Source: Trichoplax sp. H2
Lineage: Eukaryota; Placozoa; Uniplacotomia; Trichoplacea
Direction: 5' to 3'
DNA: 64,000 nucleotides
NCBI GenBank assembly: GCA_003344405.1
Contig: NOWV01000051.1
Coordinates: 310,001 to 374,000 of the forward strand
Part shown: piece after piece, positions 52,101-61,440 of the stretch
How positions within the stretch are numbered: position 1 is the first letter of the stretch
Layout of the letters: each line of letters begins with the position of its first letter
Position numbers and translations under genes: made by a program
Notes under the pieces: generated by a model
Told to the model about the DNA's origin: nothing
Databases searched by the model: none
Seen by the model: the letters and a program-made list of their open reading frames with translations, nothing else

Positions 52101-55100
52101 AACATTTAAGTGGCCTTCGTGCTTTAATTTTCATAAAACATCCATTCAAAATAAGGATACAAAGGCATTCGAGACACACTAGCATTGAAAATATAAACGT
52201 TTTTTTGCAAGGCAGTGAGGAAAATTAGAATACGCATATGTCGACTGGATTGGAATCAAATAGGTGTAGCCTTTCGTTATTGAAGGAGACCGACAGAATC
52301 ATCTAGGTTATTCCTGATGCATAAAATAGGATATTTGGCATCGTTGTTGTTTTGCTTATTAGCCACTTCAAAGTTCACGTGGAATTAAGTTAGAGCGCTT
52401 TACGCTAATTACTTGATTCTTGTTTGATCGAGCATCATCCTTGACAACTAAAAATTGTGTCTAAGCGCATAATCGATTTGGATAATGTTATTTGGATTGG
52501 TTTAATTAATGTTCTGCTAGAGTAAGTTCGAGATACGTAGTGCTACAGCTTTCGGACGATAACTAGACTATCCGTAAATTTTTTCATTTGAGCGGCATAC
52601 TGAGAAAGAAATATCCAATTGTACAGTAGGTTTGTAGTATTCAAGAGCACCTGTCTCCGATCTAGTTAACGATTCTTGTCATGTAGAGTAGCAATAGAAT
52701 ACGTGGAAAAAAGAGAATAACAATAACGAATTATTAATTTATTTCAAAAATAACTTTATTAACTAGTCATCATCATAGGCTATACATCGAACGTAGGCGT
52801 ACATCGAGTGGATGGTAGGATCGTAGAATTTAAAATGTTTCCTATTTTTATTTGGAAAGTGAAATGGATGCATGAATATAATCCGAATTAGATTCATGAA
52901 CGCATCCATTTGATCGGTGATAGACCTAGTATCACGGTTTTTCCTTGTAAGAGATATACCAATGATTGATTGTGTAAAAGTGAATGAGATGGGCATTACT
53001 AGCAGAGAATAACTGAAATATTGCAGCAATCTCTAACCTTTATCCATAATGCAATATTGTAATAATCATTTAGAAAGTATTCTTGCGACTTACTGTAGCT
53101 AATACATTTTAGACGCGCAGATTGCTATTGACAACGTCGTCCAAGGTAGGCGGTAATCAATTAAACCATACGATCAAGAAGAAAATAAGAGCATCCTCAT
53201 TTGCTTACTCTGCCATAAATAGAGGATAGGTATCTCCTATTCTCTAAAATGATCGCTATCAAAGATACTGAATATAATGATAGGCCTACTTTTGCTCAAT
53301 GTAATGTTATCCATCAAGCTATAGCAGTCCTATTTGCTATACACGTATCAAAATGGATTGATTTAGAACTCATGATAATCCATGTAAACTATACTCGTTG
53401 CATCAGTTCTGGATGCCAATATGGTGCTAATTATTGGGCTCTTTTACCATTCTGGAATAGTGTTTATTAGGCTATAGCGATACCATAGCATTAATCGCCA
53501 TTGTAATTGATATTAAAGATGTTTATTTTATCCAAGAATGCTCATAAAAGATAGACAGCATTTGACTACTCTGCCATTCGTAGTCATAACCGATACAGGC
53601 CATGCTTATCCTATTGAGCAATAAAATTCGCTGCTAATGATGTGGCTGTTCTGTCCTATGTAAAGCTGTGCATCCAGTTGTAGTGATATCCCGAAATGAT
53701 TCTCAATTCTAATCGATGTAACAAATATCGATGCCATCAATTATTACCGTAAAAATAGACCGTATGGTCATTCTACCAAAAAGGAATAGTTCGGGTGCAC
53801 CTGGCTATAGCAGTACCAAAGCATTTGAAAAAAAAAAAATGACTACCAATACTATTGGATGTAAAAGGAGAATACCTATCCTATGCCATCTACAATCATT
53901 CATAAGGACAAATTGAATATGCAAAGAAGAATTGGCTTGGCAATATCATGGTAGATCGATTGAATTGCATATACCGTATATTAGGGTTGTATATTAATAA
54001 TTGTCAACAAGGGTCCATATTTTTGGCGAGACTTGAAATTAATTTCCGCCATTCAATAACAAACATTATTATTATTTTCGATGCCATGGTGTTAAGAAAC
54101 AGCATACCATAGTCTGGATTGCTTTATCAAATAATCAAGGTGTGATTGAAGGGGAGAGACTAAGCTACTTTAAAATGACTCAACAGATAGAATTTATGTC
54201 AATGTAATAGTAAAACTTGACGATAAAGTAGATTTTGGAGAACTCAATCATGATCAATTTTCATGGTACTACTGTCAGGATGGAGGTGTTTCAGTTTTCC
54301 CTTTTTTGCTTCTAGCAAGTCCAGTCCATAAACGTTGGGTATATGGGAATGGCAATATAAAATCGGATATCTGTACTACTCAAAATGGGATGGTGCTATC
54401 TGCATTTTCTATCTTGAACGAATTGAAGACAAGTTCAACAAAATGTTCTTATCGATTGTGATGACAATTTTGTTGTCAATCGGTTGAAATCCAGTAGACA
54501 ATAACTGTAATATAGAATTTTTTCAACAGCGATAGAGTAGATGTAGTTTATAAAATAAAATAAAATAAATAAATGCCAGAAGCATTGACGATCTGCTGGG
54601 AGAATAACGTCAATCGATAAAGATGATTCAATATCGTAGGATAAAGATAATTGAAAAGTATCTCTTGCCCCCACAATCTACTTTCTTCTTTAATAGACAA
54701 GTTAATTACAACGGCCTACACACATTCTATCAGAAATGGATAAATGCAAAGGAATAAATTGATATGACAAAAAAATTGGATTTTTCTGTAAATGAAAGTA
54801 TAATATAACTAATAAAACTTAATTGTGACTGACAAATTAACACTAGAAAATGACTTGAGGCTAGTCAATTATATCAGCACCAATATATCCAATTATTGAC
54901 CGACATGATCGGAAGGGGGAGGGAAAGGGATAACTTCAACTCCTTTTACTACAGTATCCTCTCGATTTTGATCAAAAAGAATCACCCATGTCTGGACTTG
55001 ATACGTGTAATATAGGCAAAATTGGATGGTTATGCATTCAATTGGAATTGTTGGAACTGGAGTCAATTTGAATCAGAATAATTGAAAAGGATCAATACGT

Positions 55101-57144
55101 TGAGATTATTTCAACGCTAATTTTAGGGTACTAAACGAAGGGGTTGTAATCATTTCCATTTGTTGTCCAACCTTATCCACAGGATAGCCAATTAGGATAA
55201 CGACCATAGTGTGATAAAGATACCGTAATGTCTATAACTTGCAATCCTTTCAGTATGTTGAAATAGCAATTGCCTGAACGGAAAAGTATTTATTTTTTTT
55301 CATGCAAAGGGTAGTGATAGTATCATCATGATGGGTTCGTCCGATAGGTACTTTGCGTACATTGTTGTTGAATAATTCTCTTATTATATCGGCGACACTA
55401 ATGACAACAACGCCATGATCAAACCAAGTCAAAAATACAACATCTACTTTAGCTGTTGTCCTATCATGAACGAAAGTGTTTATCCACGATCGTCGATTGC
55501 CCTTCTTCCTGTTGATGATGGCATATATCATATAAAGACTCTTATAATATAGATCCAAATCAAACAGTTGTATGCATTTCTCTCCTAGTCGATCAGTTAT
55601 CATTTGAGCATCCATAACGGTAATCATCATGACAAAGGAATAAGTTCTAAATTCATGCTTGAAAATGATGTAAAACTTTATCATTGTTTTATCTTGTACA
55701 ATTTATTATTATCGATGATAACGTTGGATAATACAGCACCACCATGATAAGGTATTTTGGACTTTTGAGTCATTGATATTGGAAAGTAAGTGGAGAAAAA
55801 CGAGCTGTTATGATTGTCATCGATGTTCATTATTAGTGATCAATTTTTCTTCACATTGGCGGCGTTAATCGCGACACGCAATCAGTCAGAACATTAATAA
55901 GGAAATGACACAACAACATCATTCTGCTTTCATCGGATAGAATGTCCAGTATGATAGATGGCACTATCGATGAAAGCGATTGCTTCTTAATTATCTCTTC
56001 TATGAAGACTTGCAAGCATATTCCACAAAAATGGTGTCGATCAAATTGGGTGAGGACTAGCCGTGCACGATACAAGAAAGAAAGAGTTGGATGGAGTCCA
56101 ATTGTATGTGCTGTCACTGGAAATACTGTCAATAATGACCGTAATTATAAGAGAAGAAAAACTGTCCACCAAAAAAAAAAAATGAAAGTAATAAAAAGGG
56201 AATGAAGATCGCAACAGTCTCGTTAGTAAACTAATTCGGTCAAAGTCTGCAAGAGTTATCATCAACAGCACTACTGTACTATCGAACTGGTCCGAATGTA
56301 GAGTAGTATCGTCAAAGGTTGTTGGATGAAAAATGTTCATGGTGTTCAGCAAGTTAATCTACAGATGCTAACGTTCAACGACGCCATCTGTGTACACTGT
56401 TCAGTTATTAAGCAATCAGTCATTTACAACATGTCAGAGAGGTTGGCTTTTAAATGAAGAGAATAGGATACTCAACTTTGGATGGTAAATAGTGTACATG
56501 AGTTGTCATTTGTGCTAGCAAGTTTGAAGAATGGCAATCATCTTGATGGAGCCACCGTAATAGCCACGATTAATTAAATTTAATTGAGGGTGATTTGGGG
56601 CTGATATAGAAGTTTGCAGTCATGGACAACTATCTTACGATTGGCTATGTCGATCAATCCTTAGCTGGCTCACTCAGTTAGTCAAGTCGTCTAATTCTTC
56701 GCTTGATGTCTATCGTATTTCAGCCGTTGATCGACAGTATTACAGTCTAACATTTATTTTTGGGGGGATTGATTAAAGGCTAGCTATCGGTTGTTTATAA
56801 AATTGTGCCCAACTGTCAATCTACTGTATACTATGTATCCAATCAGGTATGCGAGTGACTACGCTACAAGGCTATCGATATCGACTTGGACTTACTTCTT
56901 CTAACTCCAAAGATTCAGCTACTTTAGCCATGCAGTGATGACCAGTGGCATTATTCTCAATTTCGAATTTGCAAATTTCATCGTTTAACATATGAACATA
57001 AATGGCGAAATAATTCTCTTCAGGTGGATTAATGCTGTCACGTCGTCCATTGGCATCTGGAGGGCTGCAATTTTCACTGTCATTTTTACGCCGTTGGCCA
57101 AAACGTCGTAAACTATTGCGGATATTAATCTTTTTAAAAGGCAT
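43183..57144 (-). CDS. FERM-domain non-receptor protein tyrosine phosphatase, PTPN14/PTPN21 (Pez)-like (23 exons, 819 aa)
   Basis: Exons in transcript order: 57144-56896, 48806-48631, 48431-48334, 48241-48171, 48047-48006, 47145-47077, 46929-46847, 46765-46678, 46578-46478, 46065-46008, 45914-45866, 45694-45665, 45561-45229, 45085-44967, 44878-44732, 44644-44573, 44494-44366, 44292-44221, 44098-44033, 43876-43801, 43714-43560, 43451-43310 and 43217-43183; total 2460 nt. It removes phosphate from phosphotyrosine at the cell cortex or junctions (known of the family). A FERM domain spans about 43-318 ([46 protein letters not shown]). A linker rich in PPLPPR and PPKLPPR motifs covers about 371-481. 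The phosphatase domain covers about 530-805, with [15 protein letters not shown] (Asp698), [10 protein letters not shown] (Cys737, Arg743) and a QTYQQY Q-loop. There is no PDZ domain, which argues against PTPN3/PTPN4; the MPF start and proline-rich linker fit Pez. At 819 aa it is shorter than the vertebrate pair (about 1180). The weakest splice call is the GTCTCA donor after 45665. Confidence 0.9.
49940..50285. repeat. Two diverged copies of a roughly 160-205-bp repeat in the phosphatase intron
   Basis: Paired words are TTAGCGGCTAAA(A/T)GTGATC near 49948 and 50154, CATCTT...GTAACTTCTTGCC versus CATAACATCTTGCC, and TCCGATGGATGATCATGAG versus TCCGATCGATGATCATCAG near 50100 and 50262. The second copy appears shortened by an internal deletion. 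Confidence 0.65.
54085..54435 (+). pseudogene. Decayed Tc1/mariner-like DDE transposase fragment
   Basis: Translated in more than one frame, the stretch gives [13 protein letters not shown], like the family's VMVWGAIS..G strand holding the first catalytic region. It is then interrupted by stops. After a frame change it gives YVNVIVKL...[10 protein letters not shown], like the WYFQQDGA segment with the second catalytic Asp, followed by FLLLAS...KRWV, like the FLDE.F..RWI segment. The terminal proline-rich SPDLNP block with the third acidic residue is not recognisable. Frame breaks make this a dead copy. It lies in the first intron of the FERM phosphatase, on the opposite strand. I saw no terminal inverted repeats or TA duplication. 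Confidence 0.5.
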
Positions 57145-57769
57145 GGCGTGGATACAATTGAATTGAAACGATCGTTGGATCTATAACCTTGACAATTTAC
57201 TTCATCAATGGACCCAATTGGTATCCAAAGCCAATGGATTCTTTCTTGCTGTTGATGATGGATTAATGTAATCAATGACTTGAATCTTTGTACCCTTGAA
57301 GGATAGCTCGGTCAAGTGATGTCTGGCTATAGCCGAGTAGAAGGTAATCGGCGTTGATTTACTGACTGAATAGCTATGACTACCTTCAATAAGTCTGTTG
57401 GATTAGCAATGTTGGTTTATTGCATGTCTTCTCTTGCACATTGCAGATTGGTCATTTGCACAGCGGCAAGCTAGTCGAGAGATTTGTTCAAGGTTACCTT
57501 AATAATAATAATAATAACAATTATGGATTGTAATCGATGGGCACTATCCTCCTGGCGTGGAAGTGTGTCGATGTCGCTACTTGTACAAAGATGTGCCGAT
57601 CGTCTACAACAAGCAAGAAATGAATTCAATCCACGGTTGAACAACTGGTGATGGAAGCCAGTCCAAGATTGACAAGACTATTACGGTTGGGGGTATTTGG
57701 ATGCCAATGTTCCCATCTTGAAATTGGCAACATCAATAATTCATTCATGGCCAACAGCCAGTTAAGTAC

Positions 57770-59130
57770 CCAAGGACTCTCTCTCTCAGTCTTTGGGTCG
57801 ATGGATGGCACTGAGTGTAGAGTACACAGTGTACAGTACCATGTGGTGTACTGTACACCGTGCACTGTCGAGGAGAGCAGAGATAAGTCCGGTCCAGTTC
57901 GGCCCGGTTCGGTTCAGTAGAGCGAACGTATCATTGTACTGTGTGTACTGTACTGTACTATGGTAGTGCCTGGAGGTTGTTGTGGTCTGGTCTGGTCCGG
58001 AAGCTGGACTAGACCATCAAGACCTCCACAACTGCTGTTTCATTATACAGTACAGTACATACTATGCAACTGTACAGTACTGTACTGTTACAGTTGTACC
58101 CATGGACTCTCTCTCTCCTTGGGTCGATGGATGGCACTGAGTGTAGAGTACACAGTGTACAGTATCATGTGGTGTACTGTACACTGTGCACTGTCGAGGA
58201 GAGCAGAGATAAGTCCGGTCCAGTTCGGTCCGGTTCGGTTCAGTAGAGCGAACGTATCATTGTACTGTACAGTGTGTACTATGGTAGTGCCTGGAGGTTG
58301 TTGTGGTCTGGTCTGGTCCGGAAGCTGGACTAGACCATCAAGACCTCCACAACTGCTGTTTCATTATACTGTACTGTACAGTACAGTACATACTATGCAA
58401 CTGTACAGTACTGTACTGTTACAGTTGTACCCATGGACTCTCTCTCTCTCCTTGGGTCGATGGATGGCACTGAGTGTAGAGTACACAGTGTACAGTATCA
58501 TGTGGTGTACTGTACACTGTGCACTGTCGAGGAGAGCAGAGATAAGTGCAGTTCGGTTCGGTTCGGTTCAGTAGAGCGAACGTATCGTTGTACTGTGTGT
58601 ACTATGGTAGTGCCTGGAGGTTGTTGTGGTCTGGTCTGGTCCGGAAGCTGGACTAGACCATCAAGACCTCCACAACTGCTGTTTCATTATACAGTGCATA
58701 CTATGCAACTGTACAGTACAGTACTGTACTGTTACAGTTGTACCCATGGACTCTCTCTCCTTGGGTCGATGGATGGCACTGAGTGTAGAGTACGCAGTGT
58801 ACAGTACCATGTGGTGTACTGTACACTGTGCACTGTCGAGGAGACAGGTAGTGCCTAGAGGTTGTTGTGGTCTGGTCTGTTCAGGAAGCTGGACTAGACC
58901 ATCAAGACCTCCACAACTGCTGTTTCAATACTGTACAGTACATGCTATGCAACTGTACAGTGTACAGTACTGTACACTGTACAGTATGGAGCATTTTACT
59001 ACGTCCAGTACAGTACGGTTCGGTACGGTTCAGTAGAGCGAACGTCCAATAGTATCATTGTACTGTGTCAGGTCCAATTGTGTGTACTATGGTAGTGCCT
59101 GGAGGTTGTTGTGGTCTGGTCTCTGTACTA
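57770..59130. repeat. Tandem array, about 310-333-bp unit, rich in GTAC palindromes
   Basis: Four copies are aligned on GGGTCGATGGATGGCACTGAG near 57794, 58121, 58454 and 58763, with partial units after. Each unit contains CTCTCTCT, GTACACAGTGTACAGTA, GGTCCGGTTCGGTTCAGTAG, TGCCTGGAGGTTGTTGTGG and GACCATCAAGACCTCCACAA. The GGTCTGGTCTGGTCC...GGACTAGACC part can fold back on itself. The copies are very similar, so the array is young. Open frames of 90-204 codons here come from the repeat lacking stops and are not genes. Confidence 0.88.
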
Positions 59131-59139
59131 GTCTGACTC

Positions 59140-59825
59140 GCTGGTTATACAATACTGTACACGTACAGTATGCTGTATTGTACAGCCATATGGACAATAT
59201 AGATAGATGTTAGATGTCTATACATATCCGTATCCATATCTACATCGATATATATATGTCATATATGTCGCCTACAGCAGCAGTCCAACGTTAACATGCT
59301 GCACTCCATGGATACTGCACTGAACAGTGTACTGTTCAGAAGGTACCGTTTGTTGGTGCCGTGTCAACTACGGAATGCAACGCAATGCGGATGCGCACTT
59401 CCGCTCCTGGCAGAATGCACCTGCGTATTTCTTTCATTCCCCAAAAGTGGGCAAACTACGTAACATGATACTATCCAGTACAGTACCAGTCCAATGCAGT
59501 ACAGTATGTGAACACAGTACTGTACTGTACAGTACAGGGCATGGCGTTGATTGTGCACAGTACACTACTGTACACTGTACAGTATGCAAAATATGCGTAC
59601 TACAGTGTACTGAATCATTCATGACTCCCGATGTTCTACTGGACCTACAATATTTCATAGTATTGGTATTGACGTAGTAGTCGTTTCTTTGCTACAACTG
59701 CAGTCGTAGTGACTTGCATACTGGACGGTACTACTACAGTCTACAGTCTACAGTATCTTACGCGCATACAATACTGTACTGTACTGTGTACTGTACAGCG
59801 TGTACCAGTTCTCCAGTACTGTAAT
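59140..59825. repeat. GTAC-palindrome-rich DNA following the array
   Basis: Dense TACAGTACTGTA, GTACAGTACAGGG and CTGTACACTGTACAGTA words without a clear unit length. It resembles the block at 9950-10690. Confidence 0.7.
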
Positions 59826-59829
59826 CTGG

Positions 59830-60330
59830 AGTTCATTTTTGCAGTAAAATCCTTCTCATTTGATACGTATCAAAAGTGGAAGGTCTGGTGGATCTGCTAC
59901 CGATCATCCAAAAATGAAATAAAATCCACAAACTTGGAGCATTCTTATTTCATTTGATAAAATCTGAGTTGAATTTCTACTTGCTGTTATCTGACTTGAT
60001 TTGTTCATTTATGCAGCCAAATCCTTCTCATTTGATACGTGTTAAAAGTGGAAGGTCTGGTGGATCTGCTACCGATCATCCAAAAATGAAACAAAATCCA
60101 CAAATTTTGAACATTCTTATTTCATTTAATAAAATCTGAGTTGAATTTCTACTTGCTGTAATCTGACTGGAGTTCATTTTTGCAGCCAAATCCTTCTCAT
60201 TTGATACGTGTTAAAAGTGGAAGGTCTGGTGGATCTGCTACCGATCATCCAAAAATGAAATAAAATCCACAAATTTGGAGCATTCTTATTACATTTGATA
60301 AAATCTGAGTTGAATTTCTACTTGCTGTGC
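59830..60330. repeat. Three-copy tandem repeat, about 170-bp unit
   Basis: Copies start with AAATCCTTCTCATTTGATAC near 59847, 60019 and 60188 and continue through AAAGTGGAAGGTCTGGTGGA and ATCTGAGTTGAATTTCTACT. Few differences separate them. Confidence 0.88.
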
Positions 60331-60339
60331 TGTGCTATA

Positions 60340-60539
60340 CAGTGGACAATAAAATATGAAAATTTCCATTCTATTTGAGACACGTTATTATATACGTAAT
60401 CTGAACAACTGCACAGTTGTAGTTTGCCTAGATTTTGGACAGTGGACAATAAAATATGAAAATTTCCATTCTATTTGAGACACGTTATTATATACGTAAT
60501 CTGAACAACTGCACAGTTGTAGTTTGCCTAGATTTTGGA
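60340..60539. repeat. Perfect 100-bp direct duplication
   Basis: 60340-60439 and 60440-60539 read identically, starting CAGTGGACAATAAAATATG and ending TTTGCCTAGATTTTGGA. Neighbouring repeats show divergence, so this copy event is recent or an assembly artefact. Confidence 0.88.
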
Positions 60540-61084
60540 CATTGGACGTCAATTGCTTTTGGTCAAAAAATGGACTAAACTGATCGATAGCTGTCTATAC
60601 TGTAGACTACCAGCAGTAAAACGCTTTCATGGATAGCACATCTTCAATGAGAACTGTAAATTACAAAGGAAAATCTCTTCAATCTTGTTACTGGTTTGAC
60701 CAACATGCCTCCTATACAGTCAATTCCATGTTGGCATTGTCCATTATACGCTATAGTTAATGAATCCTATCAACTTGCGACCCCCACACAATATTTTCTC
60801 GTCTACTGCATGCATAGTACTACATATTGTTGTGAACTATTTCATTTTTACTACACTGTGTTATATTCATGTTGTGGTAGTGATGGCTAAGGGAATGATA
60901 AACACTAGTCTTAAGCTATCATCATTTCGATGTAGGTCTTTATAGAGTGTAATTGTCTTGGTAATCCAGCAATTTGTACTTGAATAGGATTGAATAAATA
61001 GTCAGTAGAGTATTTCAAAGGCTATGCAAGCTAAGCTTGGCGGAGAGAGAGAGGGAGCTAGGAAGATCAGAGTTATTGATTGGA

Positions 61085-61440
61085 CTTGATCTTGCTACTC
61101 GTTAGTAATTTTGAATTTTTCCGAACTAATTCAATTGCATAGACCATATTGTCGGATTGGCAAGTCTAGATATGATTATGATTAATTACTCTATCTCAAC
61201 AGTGCTGACCATCTTGTTACTCGTTAGTAATTTTAAATTTCTCCTAAAGAAATCAATTGGATAGACCATATTGACGGATCGACAAGTCCGGATATGATTA
61301 ATTACTCTATCTCAACAGTGCTGACTATCTTCTTACTCGTTCGTAATTTTGAATTTTTCCTAACTAAATCAATTGCATAGACCATATTGACAGATCGACA
61401 AGTCTGGATATGAACAATTACTCTATCTCAACAGTGTTGT
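61085..61440. repeat. Three-copy tandem repeat, about 120-bp unit
   Basis: Each copy contains TACTCGTTAGTAATTTTGAA, TTGCATAGACCATATTG and ATTACTCTATCTCAACAGTG, with starts near 61091, 61213 and 61329. Modest divergence. Confidence 0.85.

Larger units (their letters stand above)
48807..56895 (-). other. 8.1-kb first intron of the FERM phosphatase
   Basis: Bounded by a GTAAGT donor (minus strand, ending 56895) and a TTTCTAG acceptor. It separates two halves of the FERM F1 lobe, ...SLELEE and MEYFGLK, in phase 0. All other introns of this gene are much shorter, the next longest being about 860 bp. Inside lie a transposase relic, a diverged duplication and several unsupported open frames. Confidence 0.85.

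Noticed and set aside
55250-55684. 144-codon minus-strand open frame in the phosphatase intron, with a short stretch ([14 protein letters not shown]) faintly like the start of PIF/Harbinger nucleases
   Set aside because: Only a few residues agree and no catalytic block follows. Left unassigned unless a profile search supports it.
56896-57144. The MPFKKINIR... open frame as a separate small gene
   Set aside because: It ends in a perfect GTAAGT donor, and its ENYFAIYV...SLELEE sequence is the first half of a FERM F1 lobe that continues in phase at 48806.
57960-58574. 204-codon plus-strand open frame
   Set aside because: It runs through two near-identical units of the GTAC tandem array and repeats its own sequence. 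It has no domain and reflects absence of stops in the repeat.
57770-61440. Regular direct repeats that might suggest a CRISPR array
   Set aside because: Units are 100-333 bp, joined without unique spacers, in DNA with spliced animal genes.
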